Source: Rhizobium phaseoli
GTDB lineage: Bacteria; Pseudomonadota; Alphaproteobacteria; Rhizobiales; Rhizobiaceae
Direction: 5' to 3'
NCBI RefSeq assembly: GCF_003985125.1
Contig: NZ_ML133570.1
Location: 248,001-312,000 of the forward strand
DNA: 64,000 nt
The first letter of the stretch is position 1. Every line of letters starts with the position of its first letter. The notes beneath the pieces were generated by a model, which ran no database searches, was not told where the DNA came from, and saw only the letters and a list, made by a program, of their open reading frames with translations. This document shows positions 28,187 to 36,053 of this stretch, one piece after another. The translations under genes were made by a program, and so were the position numbers.

Positions 28187-29239
28187 TCAGAGCCCCAGCA
28201 TCCGCCGGTTCGCCGCCTGATCGGTGCCGCTGCCGGCGAAGTCGTCGAAGGCCTTTTCGGTGACGCGGATGATGTGTGCAGCGACGAACTCGGCCCCTTC
28301 GCGGGCGCCGTCCTCGGGATGCTTCAGCGCGCATTCCCATTCGACCACGGCCCAGCCGTCGAAATTATTGGCCGTCATCTTCGAGAATACCGCACCGAAA
28401 TCGACCTGGCCGTCGCCGAGCGAGCGGAAGCGGCCGGCCCGTTCCACCCAGCCCTGATAGCCGCCATAGACGCCCTGGCGCCCGGTCGGATTGAACTCCG
28501 CATCCTTGACGTGGAACATCTTGATGCGGTCCTTGTAGATGTCGATATTGTCGAGATAATCGAGGCACTGCAGCACGTAATGCGAGGGATCGTAGAGCAT
28601 GTTGGCGCGCGGATGGTTCTTCACCCGCTCCAGGAACATCTCGAAAGTGATGCCGTCATGCAGGTCTTCACCGGGATGGATCTCGTAGCAGACGTCGATG
28701 CCGTTTTCGTCGGCATGGTTGAGGATCGGCGTCCAGCGACGGGCAAGCTCGTCGAAAGCGGTCTCGACCAGACCGGCGGGACGCTGCGGCCAGGGATAGA
28801 TGAACGGCCAGGCGAGCGCGCCGGAAAAGGTCGCATGCGCCTTGAGGCCAAGGTTTTTCGATGCCGTCAGCGCCATCTTGACCTGCTCGACCGCCCATTC
28901 CTGGCGGGCCTTGGGATTTCCGCGCACTTCAGGAGCAGCAAACCCATCGAAGGCTTCGTCATAGGCCGGATGAACGGCGACGAGCTGGCCTTGCAGATGG
29001 GTGGAGAGTTCGGTGATCTCGATGCCGTTTTCGCGGGCCTTGCCGGCGAATTCGTCGCAATAATCCTTGGATGTCGCGGCCTTCTTCAGATCGATCAGCT
29101 GGCTCGCCCAAGTCGGCACCTGAACGCCCTTATAGCCGATATCGGCTGCCCATTTGGTAATGGCGTCCCACGAATTGAAAGGCGCGGCATCGCCCGCGAA
29201 CTGGCCAAGGAAAAGGCCGGGACCCTTGATCGTCTTCAT
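28187..29239 (-). CDS. Sugar phosphate isomerase/epimerase (xylose-isomerase-like TIM barrel)
   Basis: A 350-residue AP-endonuclease-2/xylose-isomerase-like TIM barrel. Metal ligands are expected in CYEIHPGED, YDPSHYVLQ, FHVKDAEF and VVEWECA, all present. Such proteins isomerise or epimerise keto sugars and inositol derivatives (IolE/IolI type). ATG at 29239 has GGGAGG eight bases upstream. Its partner is the dehydrogenase downstream, with a RIME-like repeat in the gap. An operator-like sequence (29266-29276) 27 bases upstream of the start may give it extra LacI control. Confidence 0.9.
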   Translation of the reverse strand: MKTIKGPGLFLGQFAGDAAPFNSWDAITKWAADIGYKGVQVPTWASQLIDLKKAATSKDYCDEFAGKARENGIEITELSTHLQGQLVAVHPAYDEAFDGFAAPEVRGNPKARQEWAVEQVKMALTASKNLGLKAHATFSGALAWPFIYPWPQRPAGLVETAFDELARRWTPILNHADENGIDVCYEIHPGEDLHDGITFEMFLERVKNHPRANMLYDPSHYVLQCLDYLDNIDIYKDRIKMFHVKDAEFNPTGRQGVYGGYQGWVERAGRFRSLGDGQVDFGAVFSKMTANNFDGWAVVEWECALKHPEDGAREGAEFVAAHIIRVTEKAFDDFAGSGTDQAANRRMLGL

Positions 29240-29265
29240 GTCAGATTCCTCCCTGAATATCGACC

Positions 29266-29276
29266 GTAAACGTTTC
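29266..29276. promoter_or_regulatory. LacI-type operator-like site upstream of the isomerase gene
   Basis: GTAAACGTTTC contains the perfect palindrome AAACGTTT and resembles one core of the twin TGTAAA/TTTACA operators at 33330. It is an imperfect match. Confidence 0.35.
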
Positions 29277-29439
29277 TGGAAACTTTGTAGCACGCAATTC
29301 GGCGGGCGCAAGGCGCCTTTTCGCCCTCGCTCGCGGATCTGGCGTGAGCCTGGATGCGATGTGGCTGCGAGCTAATCATGATGGGCTTTGGCGGGCAAGA
29401 GGTACGTGCAGCATTTTCGGCTGCATGCCATCGAAAGAC

Positions 29440-29475
29440 AGATATGCGCCCATTCTTTCGAATGGGCGCATATCT
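29440..29475 (-). terminator. 16-bp perfect stem-loop just after the binding-protein gene
   Basis: AGATATGCGCCCATTC and GAATGGGCGCATATCT flank a four-base loop, 10 bases beyond the stop codon. No U-run follows, so it is more likely an mRNA-stabilising or attenuating hairpin than a full terminator. Confidence 0.7.
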
Positions 29476-29485
29476 CCGATCGCGA

Positions 29486-30433
29486 TCAGAACGGCGAATC
29501 GGGGAAGTAGAAGTTCTTGGCATTGTCCTTGGTGACGAGCGTCGCATCGAGGATGTAGTTGCCATGAACGGGGACCTGGTCGTAGAGCGCGGCCGCCGTC
29601 AGTTCCATCGCCGTGCCGACCATTGCCGGCGGATAAAGAACGTCGACCGGGATCAGTTTGTCGCCATCCATGACCTTCTTGACCATGTCCTTGGAGCCGG
29701 CGCCGGCGACGACATACTGGATGTCGGTGCGCTTGGCCTGCTCGATCGCCTGCAGAACGCCGACGGCCATGTCGTCGTCCTGGCACCAGACGACGTCGAT
29801 CTTCGGGTACTTCGTCAGATAGTCCTGCATGACCTTGAAGGCGTCGTCGCGGTTCCAGTTGCCATACTGGCGGTCAAGCACCTTGACCTTGGAGCCGGCA
29901 ATGCCCTTGTCGAAACCGTCCTGGCGCTGCTGGTCGATCGGAATCGGCAGGCCGCGGATGACGACGACTTCGGCATCCGGCGTCTTTTCAGCAATGTATT
30001 TGCCGGCGACTTCGCCGAGCGCCGGGTTGTTGCCGGCGACATAGAGGTCGCGCACGGAGTTGTCGTTGTTCGATGGTGCCCGGTCGACAAGCGCCACGAA
30101 CTTGCCCTTGTCCTTGACTTCCTTGATGGCGTTGACGAGCGGATCCGGATCCGACGGCAGGATGACGAGCGCGTCGATGCCCTGCGTATCGAGGTCCTGC
30201 ACGGCGTTGGCCTGCGTCGCAGCATCCGGCGAGGTCTTGACGATGACGTTGAGGCCCGGATGTTCGGCCATCAGCTTCTTGGCAATACGCTCGGCATGGA
30301 ACACAACGCCAGAAGTCCAGCCGTGATCGGCGGCCGGAATGGACACACCGATCGTGTAGTTCTTGTCCTGGGCGTAGGCTGCGCCGGCAAAAGCCACCCC
30401 CGCAACGGCCAGACCCAACATGAGCTTGCGCAT
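29486..30433 (-). CDS. Sugar ABC transporter, periplasmic binding protein (RbsB-like)
   Basis: A 315-residue periplasmic binding protein of the ribose/xylose cluster. The signal peptide MRKLMLGLAVAGVAFAGAAYA is clear. The mature part has the family phrases NYTIGVSIPAADHGW, LVILPSDPDPL and VWCQDDDMAVGVLQA. GGGAGG before ATG supports the start. It is third in an ATPase-permease-binding protein transcript and is followed by a strong stem-loop, a usual arrangement for making more of the binding protein than of the membrane parts. The ligand is unknown; a pentose or inositol-like compound would fit the neighbours. Confidence 0.93.
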   Translation of the reverse strand: MRKLMLGLAVAGVAFAGAAYAQDKNYTIGVSIPAADHGWTSGVVFHAERIAKKLMAEHPGLNVIVKTSPDAATQANAVQDLDTQGIDALVILPSDPDPLVNAIKEVKDKGKFVALVDRAPSNNDNSVRDLYVAGNNPALGEVAGKYIAEKTPDAEVVVIRGLPIPIDQQRQDGFDKGIAGSKVKVLDRQYGNWNRDDAFKVMQDYLTKYPKIDVVWCQDDDMAVGVLQAIEQAKRTDIQYVVAGAGSKDMVKKVMDGDKLIPVDVLYPPAMVGTAMELTAAALYDQVPVHGNYILDATLVTKDNAKNFYFPDSPF

Positions 30434-30520
30434 GCTTATTTCCTCCCAAAAATATCAGGGACTTGTCCAATCCGAGCCGGGTGCCCTGTGAAGCCCGGCC
30501 AATCCGAGAACCGTCTGACT

Positions 30521-31525
30521 TTATGATTTGCGCACCAGCGACCGCTGCACCAGCATGGCGATGATGATGATCGCACCCTGGATCGCGCCGATGAGATACT
30601 CGCTGATGAAGTTCGACAGCAGCATGATGTTGCCGACGAGTTCGAGAATGAAGGCGCCGCAAATCGTGCCCCAGACACGGCCGGCGCCACCCTTGAGCGC
30701 CGTGCCGCCAACGACGACGGCGGTAATCGCCTGCAATTCCCACAGGATGCCGGTCGTTGCCGAGGTGGAACCGAGACGCGGCACGTAGAGAAGCACGGCG
30801 ATCGCCACGCAGAGGCCTTGGATGACGAACGCAATGGTGCGCACGCGGTTGACGGCGATGCCGGAATAGCGCGCGACGTCGCTGTTCGAACCGACGGCCA
30901 CGACATGGCGGCCGTAACGCGTGCGGTAGAGGATGAAGGCCGCAATCGCGGTGACGACGAGGATCACCACGATCGGAACCGGAAGACCGAGGATATTGCC
31001 GAAATAGGCTGGCCGGTAGAGCGTCTGGATGTCGCTCGAACGCAACGTGATCGCGCCGCCCTGAGACAGCCAGGTGGTCAGGCCGCGATAAATGCCCATG
31101 GTGCCGAGCGTGGCGATGAAAGGTTCGATTTTTCCGACGGTGGTGATGAGACCGTTGGCGAGGCCGCAAAGCGCCCCCGCAATGACCGTGAAGACCACAG
31201 CCGCCGTCAGCATCAGCACCGGGTCGGCAATGACGCCCGAATTGATCAGCAGGATCATCAGGCTGGCGACGAAGGCCACCATCGAGCCGACGGAAAGATC
31301 GAGGTCTCCGGCGGAGATCACGAAGGTTGCGCCGACGGCGATAATGGCGATGAAAGCGCAGCGTGTCGCGACGTTGGCAAGATTGGTGATGCCGATGAAA
31401 TTCGGATTGACCAGTGCGCCGACGATGAGAAGCAAGGCCAAAGCGGCAAAAGGTGCAACTGCGCGCAGATCAACGTCACGCCAGGACCTGCGCCGGATTT
31501 CCCTGGTCTCCTCGTTCACACTCAT
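30521..31525 (-). CDS. Sugar ABC transporter permease (RbsC-like)
   Basis: A 334-residue membrane protein of the ribose-type ABC permease family, with about eight to ten helices. Family blocks are GATFVISAGDLDLSVGSM near the N-terminus and GALKGGAGRVWGT near the C-terminus. ATG at 31525 begins MSVNEETREIRRRS; the nearest GGGAGG is 12 bases upstream, rather far, so translation may depend on the ATPase gene. It forms the channel for the neighbouring binding protein and ATPase. Confidence 0.93.
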   Translation of the reverse strand: MSVNEETREIRRRSWRDVDLRAVAPFAALALLLIVGALVNPNFIGITNLANVATRCAFIAIIAVGATFVISAGDLDLSVGSMVAFVASLMILLINSGVIADPVLMLTAAVVFTVIAGALCGLANGLITTVGKIEPFIATLGTMGIYRGLTTWLSQGGAITLRSSDIQTLYRPAYFGNILGLPVPIVVILVVTAIAAFILYRTRYGRHVVAVGSNSDVARYSGIAVNRVRTIAFVIQGLCVAIAVLLYVPRLGSTSATTGILWELQAITAVVVGGTALKGGAGRVWGTICGAFILELVGNIMLLSNFISEYLIGAIQGAIIIIAMLVQRSLVRKS

Positions 31526-31658
31526 GTCCAAAACCAACCTCCCGTCCCAGACTGCCTGGGCATGTTATTTATTGTCCGTGTCGGCAAAGTCCCGTCCGCT
31601 CAGGTCTTTGTCTTATGCATGTCTCCCGAACCGCGGCACGCTGTCGGGGCGACATGCA

Positions 31659-33185
31659 TCAGGCCGCCGCCTTCTTCTTGAGGCCGGCGGCGTAGCGCAT
31701 GATCTCCTGCTCGGAAATCTCGTCGCCTTCGAGCACGCCGACGATATGTCCCTCGCGCATCACCACCACCCGCGTGCACAGGCCGATGACCTCGGGCATC
31801 TCCGAGGAAACGACAATGATCGACCGGCCGTCGCGGGCGAGAGCCGAGATGAAATGATAGATCTGCTGCTTGGTGCCGACGTCGATGCCGCGCGTCGGCT
31901 CGTCGATGATGATGATATCAGGCTCGGTCTCCATGACCTTCGCCAGGAGCAGCTTCTGCTGGTTCCCGCCGGACATGCGGCCGGCAATGATATTGCCGTC
32001 GCGAACCCTGATGTCGAAGCGGCGCTTGGCCTTCGCCAGCGCAGCCGCCTCACTGCCGGGACTGAGATAACCGTGGCGAGAATGCCTTCCGAGCGATTGC
32101 AGCGTCAGATTGGTCATCATGCCGGAGCGCAGCAGCAAGCCCTTCGACTTGCGGTCCTTGGTCATGTAGGCAAGCCCGCAGCGATTGGCCGCATGCACAT
32201 CGCCGGAGGGAACGTTTTGTCCCTTGATGACCACGTCACCCTCGAGGCGGCTTCGCAGGCCGGCGATCGCCTCCATCAATTCGGTGCGGCCGGAGCCGAT
32301 CATCCCGGAGAAGCCGATAATCTCGCCCTTGCGCACCTCAAAGCTCGCATCCCTGACATAATCGGTCGACACTGAGGAAATGCGCAAAACGACCTCCTCG
32401 TCGACATCCGGCTCGACTTTGGCGGGATAGAGGCTGGAAAGCTCGCGGCCGACCATCAGCTGCGCGATCGATTCCCCATCGAGAATTGATGTCGGCGACG
32501 TCTTGATCCACTGGCCATCCCGCAGCACCGTCACCCGATCCGTCAGCTCCATTACCTCGTCGAGCTTATGGGAGATGAAGACGAAACTGGTGCCCTGGTC
32601 GCGCAGCTTGCGGACCTGCTTGAAGAGCATATTGGTCTCTTCCCGCGACAGGACGGCCGTCGGCTCGTCCATGAAAACGACGCGCGCATCGCGGCTGATC
32701 GCCTTGGCGATCTCGACCATTTGCTTGTCGGCGATGGAAAGCGTGCTGATCAGCGCGTTCTCGTCGACATGCGAACCGAGCACGTCGAGCACCTTGCGCG
32801 TCTCAGCGCGCATGTATTTGCGATCCAGTACACCAACACGCGTCACCTCACGCCCGAGAAAAAGGCTTTCCGTCACGGTCAGGTGGTCGGCGAGATTGAA
32901 TTCCTGGTGAATGATGACGATACCGAGTGCTTCCGCCGCGCCATTGGGCGGCAGCACGACAGGCTTGCCGTCGAGCAGGATTTCGCCGGAGCTCGGCTGT
33001 TCGAAGCCCGACAACACCTTGACGAGCGTAGACTTGCCGGCGCCGTTCTCACCCATCAGCGCATGAATTTCGCCGGCGCGAAGATCGAAGTTCACGCTGA
33101 AGAGGACCTGCACGCCGCTGAAGGATTTGCATATACGCCTTGCGGACAGCACCACAGGCGCGATGTCGGCGATCTCCACGGTCAT
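31659..33185 (-). CDS. Sugar ABC transporter ATP-binding protein, two-domain (RbsA-like)
   Basis: A 508-residue fusion of two ATPase domains. Domain 1 has Walker A GENGAGKST, the degenerate signature LSIADKQMVEIAKA and Walker B VVFMDEPTAV. Domain 2 has the usual degenerate Walker A (SGMIGSGRTE), a full signature MSGGNQQKLLLAK and IIIDEPTRGID. Two ATGs in tandem (33188 and 33185) follow GGGGGAGG; the second gives the better spacing. It is the first gene of the operon and is divergent from a LacI gene, with twin operators between them. Confidence 0.94.
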   Translation of the reverse strand: MTVEIADIAPVVLSARRICKSFSGVQVLFSVNFDLRAGEIHALMGENGAGKSTLVKVLSGFEQPSSGEILLDGKPVVLPPNGAAEALGIVIIHQEFNLADHLTVTESLFLGREVTRVGVLDRKYMRAETRKVLDVLGSHVDENALISTLSIADKQMVEIAKAISRDARVVFMDEPTAVLSREETNMLFKQVRKLRDQGTSFVFISHKLDEVMELTDRVTVLRDGQWIKTSPTSILDGESIAQLMVGRELSSLYPAKVEPDVDEEVVLRISSVSTDYVRDASFEVRKGEIIGFSGMIGSGRTELMEAIAGLRSRLEGDVVIKGQNVPSGDVHAANRCGLAYMTKDRKSKGLLLRSGMMTNLTLQSLGRHSRHGYLSPGSEAAALAKAKRRFDIRVRDGNIIAGRMSGGNQQKLLLAKVMETEPDIIIIDEPTRGIDVGTKQQIYHFISALARDGRSIIVVSSEMPEVIGLCTRVVVMREGHIVGVLEGDEISEQEIMRYAAGLKKKAAA

Positions 33186-33329
33186 CATGCCTCCCCCAGA
33201 AGCGCCTTGCATCCGGCAGCACGCGCCGGCAACGCTCCATCATCTTGAACTAGCGCAGATTCTGCTTCTGAAAACCGTCTCCGACTTTCAGGCGCGTGCG
33301 CTTGCGGCTCCCGTCCGCTTCGGGACTTT

Positions 33330-33366
33330 ATGTAAACCTTTACATACGGCATGTAAAGGTTTACAT
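33330..33366. promoter_or_regulatory. Twin LacI-family operators between the sugar ABC operon and lacI
   Basis: ATGTAAACCTTTACAT (33330-33345) and its exact reverse complement (33351-33366) are separated by five bases. Each contains TGTAAA-N2-TTTACA, the classic LacI/PurR-type operator core. The two cores are 21 bp apart, two helical turns, so two dimers could bind the same face. This almost certainly serves the adjacent LacI protein. Confidence 0.85.
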
Positions 33367-33458
33367 CGTGGATTTACGCAGATCCGTCGAAGCCCGCCTT
33401 TGACCTGTCGACAAGTCTGTGTAGTGTCGCGGCGAAGACAGCCCCAAGGCAGAGCCCA

Positions 33459-34490
33459 GTGTCGAATTCCACGCCCGCAACAATCGAAGACGTCGCCCGG
33501 ATTGCCGAAGTCTCCATCGCAACGGTTTCGCGGGCGATTCACACGCCGGAGAAGGTTGCCAACTCCACGCGGCTTAAAGTCAACCAGGCGATCGCCGTCA
33601 CCGGCTACACCACCAACGCCATGGCGCGCAGCCTCAGGCTCGGCCGCTCCAACATGATCCTCGTGGTGGCGCCCGATATCGGCGACCCCAATTTCTCCAA
33701 TATTCTCGTCGGCCTGGAGAACGAGGCCCGCGCCCATGGCTACGGCGTCCTGATCGGCCACACGCAGAACGATGCCCAGCGCGGCCTGGAATATCTGAAA
33801 TTCTTCAACTCCAACCAAGCGGCCGGGCTGATCCTTTTCACCGGCATCCTGCCCTTCGGTCATCAGACGATGACCGCGCGGCTGCCGCCGAGCGTCGGCG
33901 TTTTCGAACCGGTCTTCAACGGCGGCATTCCCTATGTCGGCGTCGACGATAGCGAAGGGGCGCGAAAGGCGGTGGATCTGCTGCTGGCCGAAGGCCATCG
34001 CAAGATCGCCTTCATCGGCGATTCCCGCACCCGGCTTGCCTATGTCAGACGCCGCATGGGTTACGATGCCGGCCTCGATGCTGCCGGCATCCCGCCGGAT
34101 CTCAGGATCGTGCTCGAAGGCGACGGCACGATCGAAAGCGGCCGGCATGCGGTTGAACAGCTTTTCATGCGCGACACGCTTCCGACCGCCTTCATGTGCG
34201 TGAACGATCAGACGGCGATCGGCGTCATGGTCGGGCTCGGGGCGCGTGGCTACGACATTCCACGCGATTTCTCGGTGACCGGTTTCGACGACGTGCCGCA
34301 GGCCGTCTTCATATCCCCGTCGCTGACAACGATCCGCCAGCCGCGAACGGCGATCGGCAAACAGGCCATGGCGCTGCTGTTGGAACTCTTGTCCGATGGC
34401 CGCCCGGCCGAGACGGAAATCCTGCTGCGGCCGGATCTGGTGGTTCGCAACTCCGTCTCCGCACCGTCGCGCCAATGGTTGAAGCGCTGA
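33459..34490 (+). CDS. LacI-family regulator of the sugar ABC operon
   Basis: A 343-residue LacI repressor. The helix-turn-helix is TIEDVARIAEVSIATVSRAI and the hinge helix is in NAMARSLRLGRSNM; the sensor domain follows. The start is GTG at 33459, matching the family N-terminus, with only AAGG upstream. It is divergent from the transporter operon and the twin operators lie between them, so it probably represses both. Its tail faces xylA across a GC hairpin. Confidence 0.92.
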   Translation: MSNSTPATIEDVARIAEVSIATVSRAIHTPEKVANSTRLKVNQAIAVTGYTTNAMARSLRLGRSNMILVVAPDIGDPNFSNILVGLENEARAHGYGVLIGHTQNDAQRGLEYLKFFNSNQAAGLILFTGILPFGHQTMTARLPPSVGVFEPVFNGGIPYVGVDDSEGARKAVDLLLAEGHRKIAFIGDSRTRLAYVRRRMGYDAGLDAAGIPPDLRIVLEGDGTIESGRHAVEQLFMRDTLPTAFMCVNDQTAIGVMVGLGARGYDIPRDFSVTGFDDVPQAVFISPSLTTIRQPRTAIGKQAMALLLELLSDGRPAETEILLRPDLVVRNSVSAPSRQWLKR

Positions 34491-34520
34491 AGACGCGATA
34501 ATAGCCGGCTACAAAGAGCT

Positions 34521-34547
34521 GCGCCGGCGACCGCTCGCCGCCGGCGC
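34521..34547. terminator. GC stem-loop between convergent lacI and xylA
   Basis: GCGCCGGC and GCCGGCGC pair across an 11-base loop. T-runs on either side are weak, so it is a possible rather than certain bidirectional terminator. Confidence 0.5.
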
Positions 34548-34553
34548 GCTTTA

Positions 34554-35864
34554 TCAGACGTAACGGTTGACGACGTTCTCGAGCAGTTCCTGTTGACCGG
34601 ATCTCGGCTGCGGATTGACGTCCTTGGTCTCGACCCAGTTGGTGATCTCATCCAGCGAGTATTCGCCGCGGAACAGCTTCTGCGCCTCGGCCGATTCCCA
34701 GCCGGCGTAACGATCGGCCAGCGGCTTCGACAGAGCCTTGTCCTCGATCATCCTGGCGGCTGCCTTGAGGCCGCGGGCACAGCAATCCATGCCGCCGATA
34801 TGGCCGATCAGCAGGTCTGCCGGATCGAGCGACTGGCGGCGCAGCTTGGCGTCGAAGTTGGTGCCGCCGGTCTTGAAGCCGCCGCCTGCCAGAACGTGGT
34901 AATAGGCAAGCGCCATCTCCGGAACATTGTTCGGGAATTGGTCGGTGTCCCAGCCGGACTGGTAGTCGTTGCGGTTCATGTCGATCGAGCCGAAGATGCC
35001 GAGCGCATTGGCGAGCGCCAGCTCGTGCTCGAAGGAGTGGCCAGCGAGGATCGCATGGCCCTGCTCGATATTGACCTTCACCTCGTTTTCAAGGCCGTGC
35101 TTCTTGAGGAAGCCGTAAACGGTCGCGACGTCGTAATCATACTGGTGCTTGGTCGGCTCCTGCGGCTTCGGCTCGATCAGGATCGTGCCCTTGAAGCCGA
35201 TCTTGTGCTTGTATTCGACGACGAGGTTGAGGAAGCGGCCGAGCTGGTCGAGCTCGCGCTTGAGATCGGTGTTGAGCAGCGTTTCGTAACCTTCGCGGCC
35301 GCCCCAGAGCACGTAGTTCTCGCCGCCGAGCTTCTGCGTGGCGTCGATGCAGGTCTTGACCGTCGCGGCTGCGAAGGCAAAGACATCGGGATCCGGGTTG
35401 GTCGCCGCTCCCGACATGTAACGCCGGTTGGAGAAGAGGTTGGCCGTACCCCAGAGCAGTTTGGTGCCGGTCGCCGCCTGCTTCTCGGCGAAGTAGTCGA
35501 CGATTTCGTTGAGATTTTTGGTGTTCTCGGCGAAGTTCCTGCCCTCGGGGCGCACGTCGGCGTCATGGAAGCAGTAATAGGGCGCGCCGAGCAGCGAGAA
35601 GAATTCGAAAGCGACGTCGGCTTTGAGCTTGGCAGCCTTCATCGTGTCTTCGAACCACGGACGCAGGAAGGTCTGGCCGCCGAAGGGGTCGCCGCCCGGC
35701 CAGGTGAAGGTGTGCCAATAGGCCACCGCAAAACGCAGATGGTCTTCCATGCGCTTGCCGAGAACGATCTCGTCTGGCTGGTAATGGCGGAAGGCCAACG
35801 GGTTGGTGCTGTCGGGGCCTTCATATTTGATTTTCTGGATATCGCCGAAAAATCCGGTGCTCAT
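34554..35864 (-). CDS. xylA: Xylose isomerase
   Basis: XylA converts D-xylose to D-xylulose. The 436-residue chain has the catalytic pair H100/D103 (CFHDADV) and the metal ligands E231 (IEPKPQEP), E267 and H270 (NIEQGHAI), D295, D306 and D308 (DTDQF), so the active site is complete. AGGAGA six bases before ATG supports the start. It follows xylB on the same strand across a 189-base gap that contains a RIME-like repeat. Confidence 0.96.
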   Translation of the reverse strand: MSTGFFGDIQKIKYEGPDSTNPLAFRHYQPDEIVLGKRMEDHLRFAVAYWHTFTWPGGDPFGGQTFLRPWFEDTMKAAKLKADVAFEFFSLLGAPYYCFHDADVRPEGRNFAENTKNLNEIVDYFAEKQAATGTKLLWGTANLFSNRRYMSGAATNPDPDVFAFAAATVKTCIDATQKLGGENYVLWGGREGYETLLNTDLKRELDQLGRFLNLVVEYKHKIGFKGTILIEPKPQEPTKHQYDYDVATVYGFLKKHGLENEVKVNIEQGHAILAGHSFEHELALANALGIFGSIDMNRNDYQSGWDTDQFPNNVPEMALAYYHVLAGGGFKTGGTNFDAKLRRQSLDPADLLIGHIGGMDCCARGLKAAARMIEDKALSKPLADRYAGWESAEAQKLFRGEYSLDEITNWVETKDVNPQPRSGQQELLENVVNRYV

Positions 35865-35922
35865 GTCAGGTCTCCTTGGGTTCGTATTTTTTCGAAGTTC
35901 TGAATTGATGGTCTACGCCAGA

Positions 35923-36038
35923 GGCCCCTTCATCCGCCTGCCGGCACCTTCTCCCCGAGGGGAGAAGAGGTTCGCCGCGGCGCCTCTTTCCCTTCTCCCC
36001 GCGGGGAGAAGGTGGCCCGAAGGGTCGGATGAGGGGGC
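35923..36038. repeat. RIME-like palindromic repeat between xylB and xylA
   Basis: Outer arms GGCCCCTTCATCCG and CGGATGAGGGGGCC enclose two hairpins: CTTCTCCCC-GA-GGGGAGAAG (35948-35967) and a perfect 22-bp palindrome (35991-36012). The whole unit can fold into one large cruciform. It lies inside the xyl operon and could affect xylA expression. Confidence 0.85.
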
Positions 36039-36053
36039 CGCTGGCTCAAACTC

